In this document: piece by piece, positions 1 to 12,200 of the stretch | Layout of the letters: each line of letters starts with the position of its first letter | Numbering within the stretch: position 1 is the first letter of the stretch | NCBI RefSeq assembly: GCF_000003605.2 | Contig: NW_003105111.1 | Location: 133,114-163,610, forward strand | Length of the DNA stretch: 30,497 nucleotides | Reading direction: 5' to 3' | From: Saccoglossus kowalevskii | Taxonomy: Eukaryota > Hemichordata > Enteropneusta > Harrimaniidae | Notes under the pieces: generated by a model | Database searches by the model: none | Seen by the model: the letters and a program-made list of their open reading frames with translations, nothing else | What the model was told of the DNA's origin: nothing | Made by a program: the position numbers and the translations under genes

Positions 1-125
1 TTCTGTCAGCATTCTAATAGCATTCTGTTAGCATTCTGTTGGCATTCTATTAGCATTCTGTTAGCATTCTATAAGCACTCCTTCAGCATTTAGTTAGCAT
101 TCTGTTAGCATTCTGTTAGCATTCA
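1..125. repeat. 11-bp tandem array (GCATTCTGTTA)
   Basis: About 11 imperfect copies of an 11-bp unit GCATTCTGTTA, running off the left edge. It lies in the intron directly after the donor of the 132-275 exon. Confidence 0.9.
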
Positions 126-131
126 AATTAC

Positions 132-275
132 CTTCACCTTGACAAAAATCAGCAGATCTGAGATTTCTTGGCAGATTGTAAGAGTTTTTGCTTGTTCTAC
201 ACGTACACAGCGACTTAATGTAGTGATAAGGTTTCTGTACGGGAAAATACCATGCCTTGGGTACACCATAATTAC
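132..275 (-). CDS. ABCA2: ABCA2-like exon: linker leaving TMD1 towards NBD1
   Basis: Exon of 144 nt (phase 1 in and out). It begins [20 protein letters not shown], matching the G-x-YG-(L/I/V)-P-(R/K)-x-WYFP-x-x-K-(S/P)-Y segment that follows TM6 in ABCA transporters. The remainder, with [15 protein letters not shown] and ADFCQGE, is polar, unconserved linker; the EEPTHL-type start of NBD1 would be in the next exon off the left edge. Acceptor AATATGCAG is pyrimidine-poor, but the frame and protein match make it convincing. Donor AAG|GTAATT lies only a few bases from the 11-bp array at 1-125. Confidence 0.92.
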
Positions 276-3200
276 CTGCATATTGTACATTAACATGTCA
301 GAACAACAAACATCTCACAATTTTTATATACACTGCATGATATTGGAAGAAAAATTTAACAATGATTCCATTCCCTGTAGCAATATATAAACAATTCTGT
401 TACTGTAAAATATTTTATTTTCGCTTCAAATTAATTTTCGCTGAAGGAATGATTCAGTTAAAATAAAATCCAGCGAATATACCTTTTTTTCCTATGTTTT
501 ACATCCAACTCATCAAAAATCAGTGAAAATAAATTCCATACAAAACACCCAAAAAAGCTAAAATAAAATATTTCACAGTACTGTTACAATGATTGGAGAA
601 AAGCTAAAGTTGTAATTAACCTGAATAAATTAATTAAATTATCATATTATTATTATTATCAAAATACCTGGAAATACAGCCTCTATATACCATATTAATA
701 TTATATACATTATGCAATCACAAAACATTATAAGCATAACATCGGCCATTGTCAAGTCTTCATTGAAAGGGGGCCAGGGTTCATTAACATTCGACCATTG
801 TAGACCTATAGCTTGTCTCTCGTAAAAGTGAGCATAACGCAAACCAAGACCATAGGCAGATGGAGATGCAAGGCACTGAAAAAAAAATGAACCAGTATCT
901 AAAGTAGGTATGTGAGAGATAAACATGTAAAAGAAAGTTCACTGATCATCACGTTACTGTAAAAGCTATCACAATTCACTGATCATCACTGTAAAAGTAA
1001 TCACAGTTTACTGATTATCACTGTAAAAGTAATCACAGTTTACTGATCATCACTGTAAAAGTAATCACAGTTTACTGATCATCACTGTAAAAGTAATCAC
1101 AGTTTACTGATTATCACTGTAAAAGTAATCACAGTTTACTGATCATCACTGTAAAAGCAATCACAGTTAGCAGTACAGTATGTGCATTTCAAGTGAATTA
1201 TAAAATTCCCTGCTGGACTTTTGTCACTATTTTTTTTGCAGTATTCTTATACATGTAGATGTGTCGCCATATACAATAACCTTTCAATACATGTTGGAAC
1301 TAATTTTCACAAAATATTAATTTTTTATACAAAAAGCTATTGTTCACTTATTTTTAGACAATCGTTGTGGCGGGTCATGTTCGATATGGGTCCCATGCCA
1401 CCTATACACTGCATGTAAAATATATCTGTTTGTTTAAATGCGGCCTCTAAACTATGTGAACACCAATCACAAAATAACGCAACTTACGGTATTAGTACTT
1501 GCATGCAACCTTTCAAATGAATCAGGCAATATATTAGTGAGGAAGCGACATGATTGGTAAAATGAGTTTAATTTTGAAATGCCATCCAGACAGTAAAAGT
1601 CAGTCATAAATTATATAGATGAACCACTTAATTTTTGAAGCTGGAAAAGTTTGCAATTTCCAAGGACAAACATGAAATGTTCATTGCAAGAAAATTTCAT
1701 GACTGTGTGACAGCCAAAAAAATGACTTTTAAATTTATGATATTCTGTGGAATTTGGGGTTGAATTCAAATTTTGCAACAATGGAGCATGTTATTGCACA
1801 TAAACGCAATGCATTATGGGGGATGTCACACTTATCACACTGGAAACTGAATAAATTACGAGAGAAACAAATTTTTGAAATATAAATTCATATAAATAAT
1901 AATATTACATATTTTGACCCCAAAATACACTCACAATACACTTTAATTATATCATTGAGTCTATTAATACTAGTATATGTGTTTTACATGTATGTGAAGA
2001 TTTAATGAAATTGGTCAATGCATTGCCAAGAACACGCAATAACATGATCATAGTATATTTTGAACCAAAAATTATATTTTTTACCTTAAAAAATCCCAGA
2101 AAATGTGCTTAGCCACATTACACTAAACAATTTGTCCAAAAAATTTTGTTCAAAACAGATAATGCGAGTTATGATTAGACACTGACAGACGGACACACAC
2201 ACGGACGGACGGACGGATGGACAGAGCCCCTGTCTAGGACTGTGTCCTGTGACGGGGACTAATGAAAACATGAAGCCAAATCGTTGTATATATTGACAAA
2301 AAAAATCAATAAATTTTTTGTTAATTACAGCACATTTACATAGTGACTTACCGAGATAATCTTTTGTAATCGCGACACCGTTTTGAAAGCTGAGTTTTCT
2401 TGGTCTTGGATAAACCAAAATGGTATGTTGCAGAGCAGATAGATGATGCCAGCACAAGCTGCTCCTAACTTAGCTTTCGAGAAGAAGACACTGACTACAA
2501 AACTGAAAGAGATATAGATAACATGATATAGATAATTATTCACACATTTTGAGAAAATATGGGGGGAAAAAAATTCACAAATTTGTTTTGTGAAAGACAA
2601 ATGTTTATTTTAATAGACATTCAAATGGTCAAAATGTTTTTTCAGCTTCTAGCGTTGTAGGGAGGGCCCCCTCAACCAAGTCGTATGATTTTCCAGCATC
2701 TCGTATTCGTAATAGTTTAGGGTTGGACTTAAAAGTAAGTTAGGGTGGGTTATCTAAACCATTTTTTTTTCTGTGGGTATAAAATGCACTAAAGGTATGC
2801 ACCAACAAGTGTGTGGAACAATCAATAATTTTTTTTTTCTCAAAGGAGCTTTCGAAAATATTACACAGTATCGTGGTGCATGTAGGTCAGACTTTTGTCC
2901 TTGGATTATTTATAAATTTAATTTAAGTATTTGTAATTTTGGTGGATGTGATTCAGTCAACAATTGGAAAATCATTGATCCAAGTAATGTACGAGACTTG
3001 CATGTGGCATTTGCCAAAAATAACACCATGTCCCAACAAATCACTGATGCATAAATGGACATGGCTTAATAACAGTTATCACCTGATTTAACTGGTTCAT
3101 TGGTTCATACAAGTAAAATCATGTTCAAGCACTGAAGGTAAGTAGAAAATACAACTCTATATCAGGGGGTTTTCTAAACCGGGGAAGAGGGGCGCAGCAC

Positions 3201-6200
3201 CTTGATACTCGGCTGGCGTCCTCTTACTGAATTGCCGATTGAGCTTTCAAGTCATAAATATATTTCTTGAGCCGTGCACTTCCGTGCTGACGTACAACAT
3301 GAAATCTTTCTCAAATATATTTTTCTCTGTGAAAACTTCCCAGCAACACCCGATGACAATGTGTCTGGACACCAAATACACTAAAATTACTCCAAAAATA
3401 TTTTAATGGCGATGGATACACAGATAAAACAGCACAGAAACCTTCCGATATGGCGTTTCCAGGTTGATCCGCCATGTTGTTTCTGTGCTCGCTGTGTCAA
3501 TCCGCTCCCTCGCTGGTGTGTGCTCCCTCTTGTTAATTTTTTCTAGAAAAACCCTTGCCATATGACACTATAAATACCAAATAAGTGATATCAGACATCA
3601 TAAATTTTTTCCTGTGTTTTCTTACCAAAATAGCAAAGTGCAGACAGCATAGAGCATATTATACAACCAAAACAGGAAAGCATCGGTATAGGCAAACACG
3701 CGGCCGTATTTCAATATAAAAACCAGGAGTGTGGTGCTGACTGTCATCTCAACAAAACCAGTTATAAACCACGCAACCCAATGCACTAGGTTATTCAAAC
3801 CAGCTATTTTCATCATCTACGAATAAAGATATATAAAATCATTAGTTCATTAAATACTGGGAGCATAATAATTGTGGAAAACGTATTTTAAACATACCCT
3901 GCTAACTACTTCAATTTTCAATTCCATGAGCCAGGAAAATTGAAATTTCAGTATAACATTTCCCACATTTTCATGTCCTAATGTTTACTCAAATCAACAT
4001 AATTTTGAATTGTTACAGGTCTTGATCAAAATATGCAAATTATAAAGTTTAATTATTTTGTAAAACAACAGACTTTTGAAATACACAGTGATCAAAGGAT
4101 AAAGACAAGAAGTCATGAAAACCTTCCCAAAATGCTGTTGCTGCTAATGCCTTTATAAAATCCCGAAATTACAGTAGATTTGAAGAAACATTTTTGATGT
4201 TGAACCCCAAAGAGGATTTAAACTATGGTATTAAATAAGAGGAAAGATAGCTACAAGATTTCAATATGCAAATCACACTAAATGGCAATGCATCTGATCA
4301 GCTCTGCGAAATCGCTCTTTTTGACAATCTTAATTATTCTGGCACATATATTCATAGGATAGGATTATATTTTGGGTTTATTCAAGTGTTAAACCAAACT
4401 ATCAGTGACAGTTCATCCTTTCAAAGCAGACAATATCTATCTAAGATGTTAGCACATAGGATATATGAACACATGAGATGGCCATCAAATTAAATTTTCC
4501 ATGATGTACTGGTGGAATCCAAGAAATTCAAGAGCCACGTTTTAACTCAAAATCATGGGCTCACAGCAATAACCTTTTGTCCCACCACCAGCAACCAATG
4601 AATCAACAATTATTACTAGTATTTTAAATGGATTTATAGTACATGTACCTCCTTTAGCTTCTGCTCTTTTTCATATACAATTGACTGTGTCACCAAAACC
4701 ACATAGTACAACCACCCCAGCAACAACATCATGTTCGTAAAACGACCCATTTTGTGCAGAAATCTGGAAATAGAGAGAATTTTTTCTTATTTTGAAATCA
4801 TCGGTAATTCATGAGAGACAGCAATTTACGAATGTTGCAAGTGAGGGAAAATGGGGACTCAAGATATTTATTCTTCACAAACATTTCTAATTGATCTTGT
4901 TCATAAAATGACCACCAAGATCTCTTTAAGAGCAAGAGAGTCATAAGACTTGGTTGTGCCCCTCGATTAGTGTTCCATTCCCCCCTAGTCATCGCGTCTA
5001 CTGTTCCAAATACTGTAAAATACTTTATTTTAGCTGGAATAAATTTTCACTAAAAAAGACTTTTGAGTGTTTTCTATGGAATTTATTTTCACTGATTTTT
5101 GACAAAATGAACGTAAAATATAGGAAAAAATGCATATTCAAATTGATTTTTTTTTCAATGAATCTTTCCTCGGCGAAAATAGCGAAAATTAATTTCAAGC
5201 GAAAATAAAATATTTGACAGTAGCATATGGTTACATTGTTCAGCAGAATGGTGGATGTGATGGGAGAATAGACAATATTTGGAGACAAAAACAAATTCTT
5301 TACTTCTCAATGAGATCTGGACGGCCATTTTGTGAATTATGTCTGTTATCAATTCCAAAAAGTAGAGGATAAACTTTACATAAAACACAACATCAACATG
5401 AGTTTTAAATTGTCATACAGGCTTTACTTACGGATCATTTACATGACATGGATAGGGAAATTCCTGTATATAGTTTCCTGGCTCGGTGATATTGTGTCCA
5501 ACTTTCTTCTCTATTATAGCGCGATCTACCAAGTCCTGTAACCATGGAAATATCATTAAACCGAGTTTTGAGTTCAGATAGTCCAGAAGTTTTAAAGTTC
5601 TGACTATGATTTTTCCTAGGGGTCCATCTTGGGTCAAGTTCAATTCCATTCTATCGATAATCAACTTCGGAAGGTCACCCAAGGTAGTGTCATTCAGATC
5701 TAGACCAAACATCATAACTAGAAGACAAAGAAAGCAATCATTTTATGATCTATGTGACACAGATAGCGTACAGACAATAAAGATTATATTACACTCAAAA
5801 CTATAATACCTGTGAGTAGCATTTCAGTAAGTTGTTGTGATTCCCAAAAAACCCTACAGCCTGAAAACCCGAATTACAAAAGTATTTCAATACCACAATA
5901 GTTATGACAAGCTCATTTCAATAAGTAAGCAAATCTGAAACAAGCCGCCCATTTTAAATCAGAATTTTAAATTAATGCTTTCCATATGTGTGACATAATG
6001 TAGTAATCAGTAAAGGTATGTCAGAGATACAGCTCTGAAAACGCCATTTTAAACAAAATGGTCGCCCAATGGCCATTTGAATCTGATCGGAAAAACACAA
6101 TGATGTGAAAATCTTGCCATGCACGATCAAGATCTTGTTCTGGAAATGGTGAAAATGCTCAATATTTTGATTTTAAACATTTAATAGCAGTCTTCTCGAA

Positions 6201-9200
6201 TCAGGTCATCAAAAAAATACATCTTCCTATGTATCCCAAGATGCAACGCTATACATGTAGATGTATGGTTTCTATACAGGTAGGATGCTTGAATGGATGG
6301 ATGCATAGAGGTCAATCCATAAGTCACTCATTTTAGACTGCATTCAATCAGGAATTCATTGCAAGATGTAGACTTTAAGACACAGCTGTTATTTTAGCTA
6401 CATACAAGAAGAAACTTAACATGTATAAGAATATAATTTTTTCAAAAGTGTGTAAACCCAACAACTTTTTGTGTGACTACTAAAGTGTTATATTGACAAT
6501 ACCTGGATGTACGTGCAATTGCGTCCAGGTTTTTTCTTCAATTTTAAAAGTTTCGCTTGATCGACTGAAATTTGTCGTGTTCATTTTCAGCTTGTACTTC
6601 ACATGAGAAGGAAGTTTTCCGGAGTCATCAACATCAAATACAAGACCTGATAACCAAAAAATATACGACAAGTGTATAAATTATATTTATGTGTTAGATA
6701 CACAACTAAGCCCACATATGGCTAACATATACCCAACTAAACCCACTGATTGCTGATCTATACCCAAATAAACCAATCTATGACTGGCTGATACACAAGT
6801 AAATCCACCTTATACATTTTTTGTACCTAAATAAGCCCACCTGTGGCTAACTGATACCAAACTAAGCTTACCCAACTAAACCCACCTGTGGCTAACTTAT
6901 ACCAAACTAATAAACCCACCTGTGGCGAACATATACCCAACTAAACCCACCTGTGGCTAACTGATACCAAACAAGTCATTGTCAACGACACATCCCTGTT
7001 CGTTCATATTTGAGTGACATATACATTCAAAGCAGATCATGACCGAAATGCACCTGCATATGTACAACACATTGTACTAAATTTGAACAAAATCCATCCA
7101 TGCATGACTTTGATGCATTTTCGGCCTGAAAATGGCCATCATTCAGCTATTGTTAAGCGGACCATGAAACAAATGAACATATCTATTTGTGACATGATGT
7201 ACCATGTGTGTGTGAAGTTTGAACTTGATCAATCCAGACATGTCTTGGATACGGATCCAGAACTGAATTCTTTAAAACAAAATGGCCGCCAGTCGGCCAT
7301 TTCAAACTTGATCGGGAAAAAAAAATGACGTGCATCAAGGTCCTATTATGTTTAATGTATGTACCAAATTTGAACGAAATCGTCCATGCATAACTGAGAT
7401 CCGGGTTCGGAATGGTGAAAATGTGCGATTTCAATGCATTTTCGGCCTTAAAGAGGCCGCCATTTGGCTATCGTTAATGAGATCATGAAACAAATGCACA
7501 TACATATTTGTGACATGATGTACCTTGTGTGTGTGAAGTTTGAACTTGATCAATCCAGACATGTCTCAGATACGGATCCAGAACTGAATTCTTTAAAACA
7601 AAATGGCCGCCAGTCGGCCATTTCAAACCCGATCAAAAAAATCCGTCCATGCATAACTGAGATCCGGGTCCGGAATGGTGAAAATGTGTGATTTTGATGC
7701 ATTTTCGGACTTAAAATGGCCGCTATTCGGCTATCGTTAATCGGATCATGAAAAAAATGCATGTGCATATGTCCCATATAATGTGTGATGTATGAGTGAA
7801 GTTTGAACTTAATCGGTCCATGCATGTTCGAGATACAGGTGATCACGGACGCACGCACGCACGCACGCACGCATGCACGGACGCACACAGGGCAAAACAT
7901 AAGTCCCCGTTTTCGCACTACGCCCGAACAGGGACTAACTAAGTCCACCTGTGGCTAACTGATACCAAACTAAGCCCACCTGTCGCTAACTTATACCCAA
8001 CTAAAACCCACCTGTGGCAACTAATCTATATACACACCTGCAATGACCATCCTACTGCTTTGCCCTCTGACATCATTAGTGTAGTTCAAAAACGATTGTT
8101 CATTAGATAAAGGATGGAAGACATCAACATCAAGGTGAGATGATAAAGAATTCACAAAACATGCTACAGTATCCAATAACTCCATGATGTGTCTAATTTT
8201 ATCCAAATCTGGCAATGAAGTACTGATTATCAACTGTTCATCTCTCGTGAAGTTCACACCAGAAGTGTTTTGCAAAATTGTTTGTACCTGTAAATAAATG
8301 AAACATTAGTAAATACCATTTCCCATATTTGGGCATTACATTACATCCTTGCTACACATTATCATATGATAGAACATTACTCTGTTGATTTCCATGGGCC
8401 CTGAACCTGCATAAATTCTGTAACAACAAATCATACACTTCCAGTGTTGCGGAGATATGACGTTCAAATAAAAGTATAATCGCATAAACAAACTACAATA
8501 AAACACTTAAAGCAGGGGAGTCATCACCTGCGCATGTGTCAGATGGCCATAGCGTGTCATTGTTAACAAACAAGTGTCTACGCTTGGGACTCAATTTCCG
8601 TGTGTGTCATGTGGACGACCCTCCCGTTTTAACATAAAGAATCTATAAACTATTCATGATCATCTCAGTGTCATTTGCAGGTTAGGGTCCCAAATGATAT
8701 GTGTATCAGAGTTGCAGGGTTACAACATTGTATATTCTACACTAGTCGTGCTTTTGACTGAAATCAAACTACTGATTGAATACTGATACTGAATTGAATA
8801 CTGATACTGAATCGAATACTACTACTGAATCGAATACTGATACTGAATCAAATACTGATACTAAATCGAATACTGGTACTGAATTGAATACTGGTACTGA
8901 ATTGAATGCTACTACTGAATTGAATACTGATATTGAATTGAATACTGATATTGAATTGAATACTGATATTGAATTGAATTGAATACTGATACTGAATTGA
9001 ATACTGATACTGAATTGAATACTGATACTGAATTGAATACTACTACTGAATTGAATACTTATACTGAATTGAATACTGATACTGCATCGAATGCTAATAC
9101 TGAATTGAATACTGATACTGAATTGAATACTGATACTGCATCAAATACTGATACTGCATCAAATACTGATACTGAATTGAATACTGATACTGCATCAAAT

Positions 9201-12200
9201 ACTGATACTGAATTGAATACTGATACTGAATTGAATACTGATACTGAATTGAATACTGATACTGAATTGAATACTGATACTGAATTGAATACTGATACTG
9301 CATCGAATGCTACTACTGAATTGAATACTAATACTGAATTGAATACTGAATTGAATACTGATACTGCATCAAATGCTACTACTGAATTGAATACTGATAC
9401 TGCATTGAATGCTACTACTGAATTGAATACTGATCCTGAATTGAATGCTACTACTGAATTGAATACTACTACTGAATTGAATACTACTACTGAATTGAAT
9501 ACTACTACTGAATTGAATACTGGTACTGAATTGAATACTGGTACTGAATTGAATACTGATACTGAATTGAATACTGGTACTGAATTGAATACTGGTACTG
9601 AATTGAATACTGATACTGAATTGAATACTGATACTGAATTGAATACTGGTACTGAATTGAATACTACTACTGAATTGAATACTACTACTACTGAATTGAA
9701 TACTACTACTACTACTGAATTGAATACTACTACTACTGAATTGAATACTGATACTGAATTGAATACTGCTACTGAATTGAATACTACTACTGAATTGAAT
9801 ACTACTACTGAATTGAATACTGATACTGAATTGAATACTACGACTACTGAATTGAATACTGGTACTGAATTGAATACTACTACTGAATTGAATACTGATA
9901 CTGAATTGAATACTGATACTAAATTGAATACTGATACTGAATTGAATACTGATACTAAATTTAATACTGATACTGAATTGAATACTGGTACTAAATTTAA
10001 TACTGATAAAGATTTGAATACTGATTGTAAATCATAACAATAATGAACTCCTTGCATGGACATTATCTCACATAAATCCACTACTTGTCTAATATGCTGC
10101 TGCAGGGGGTGTAGTTCATTCATTGTTAAAGCAAAGACATATCATATCACACAAGCAAGGACAACAAAGATTGACAATAACAAAAAAATCAGTCCCGTAA
10201 TACCTCATAAAACATGTTAAATCGGGGGGTCGTCACCTGCGCATGCGCGGGATTGAGTCCCAAGCGACAATAACAACACATACTAAAAACGCATGGGTAG
10301 ACGCTTGTTTGTAAACAATGATACGCTATGGCCATCTGACGCTTGCGCAGGTGACGACTCCCCCGCTTTAAATATTTTTTTTTAAAGATTAACTGGTGGT
10401 GGCAGTAAAAATGCTTGTATATCTTGATACACAGTACTTCTTCTAAATGAAACTAAATGATGAATTGACTGGTTATGAAATAGTCCTATTGTATGCAATC
10501 TGCAGAGTCAAAACTGGCAGCCTAAATGCTTCTATGGCTTGTGGCAAAACATACGTTCACACCAACAAAGTTGCACGCATTGTTTTGGTGACCCTAAGAG
10601 CTTGTGACAATTGGTTGTTCAAAACTTTTACTAAGACACGCATACCTGCTGAAGTAGCCTATAGAGATCTTGCGTTGAGTTTTCTTCCATAAAGTCCACC
10701 ACAGGGCGGGAAATGTTCAACCACTTATCAGCCAGTACAGACAACCGTTTAAAAGAATGGAAATATGAACTTGTCTATAGAAAATAAAAGATGTAAGGTT
10801 ATTGTCAATGAAAGTGATAGCTAATTACAATTAAACAAACTCTGTTTAAATTCAACAATGAGGGGACTTGACAATGTTGTTCAATTCTGTCTGCAATATT
10901 TATCCAATAGAGCTCTTTTATACTTGGGACTTAAGGTTTTAATTTGCATGTCAGTTCATGCAGAGTTTGGTTTACAGACATATAACAGGAGGAATAAAAA
11001 TATTACATGCATCAATAACAATCAACACAATAGAAAATGACATTTCGGAAAAATCTAATGTCAGAGGAAGAATTTCATTAAAAACGTGCTGACGGCAAAT
11101 GATTACAATAGCTCTGCAGCGTAGTAATTAAAAGTAATTCAATCAGTCATGAGAAAAACAATGCTCACCATTTTAATGACATCATTGACATCTGTTGTAT
11201 TTGGAGCGTAAGCTATTCGAGCTTTGCCCAACAGAATGGATGACAGTGGCTGCAAATGGGAAAAAAGATTTTCTGACAGTTTAGTGTTAATATTACTCCA
11301 GTTTCCCTGATATTCTTCATAATTATTTTCAGTTACGTTGACACCGCATAGCACCATTTGAAAGACATTCCAGGCTTTAAATAACAACTCTACCGGCTTG
11401 GTTGGCTGTCTGATACTCTGTTCAATAAACATCTGTTTGGTCACTGTATGATTCAATGGCGATTTAAAGGCTGTATTCTGAGAATTACAAACATTGCTGT
11501 CTGTAATGAAGATGTCTAGGTGTTCAGATATAGGTTTAATCCAGTCGAGCTGCTCTTCTAACGTCTATCGAGAAGACAAAAATAAAAAAATATTCACCAA
11601 AATTAGAGAGTTGATATCATCATGAAATGAACAAAACTAAGAGAGGTCTACCCAAGGTACATACACACCAAGTATCAAAGCATTTAGGTTCGTAGTTTTC
11701 AAGAAGAAGTCGAAAAAGTAACAAGTTGCACGGACACCTACGGTCAATCACTCATATGATAAGCTCCGCTCGACTAAGTCGACATAGGAGCTAAAAATAT
11801 ATAAGAGTAGTTATAAATTAAGAATTGCGGATCAAACAATAAGAATCTCAACTGATATATAGCTAGGCTCTTTGAGATAAAATCTGATCTGATCCACAGT
11901 ATAGAAGTTGATAATAATAACAGATCAAAGAAAACCTGAGCAATGGTGGTAGATACAGTGGTTTATTTTCTTGGTTTGATTCCCTCATGTTGAACGACAC
12001 GGACCAAATGTCTGTCATAAAAACTTGAATTTCTTTTTTTACAGTTCAACACTGATCATGGCATTGAAATAAATTTATTTTATCACAATTGGCTATCATC
12101 AAATGTGTATAGCATTTTATTAAATGTGAAAATACACCCTCCCAAATCCTACAGGATGTTTTGATGTCACTACGATGCTATGACATTTTATTGATCTTCC

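Noticed and set aside
2773..3054. 93-codon plus-strand frame with several cysteines
   Set aside because: Not similar to any family I recognise, contains T-run derived Phe stretches and sits inside an intron.
3622..3816. Initiator Met at the start of the TM3/TM4 exon
   Set aside because: The ATG codons directly follow a splice acceptor and align with internal residues of ABCA proteins, so they are not a translation start.
7014..7948. Several open frames of 75-132 codons
   Set aside because: They lie within the repeated non-coding insertion and its (ACGC)n tail; duplicates carry the same frames by copying.
8979..10037. Plus-strand 352-codon and minus-strand 354-codon open frames as repeat-protein genes
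   Set aside because: Both arise from an 18-bp minisatellite whose unit length keeps frames open; no unique domain, signal peptide or splice context supports them.
10447..10692. 81-codon plus-strand frame
   Set aside because: No recognised motif, AT-rich intronic context and no splice or promoter evidence.
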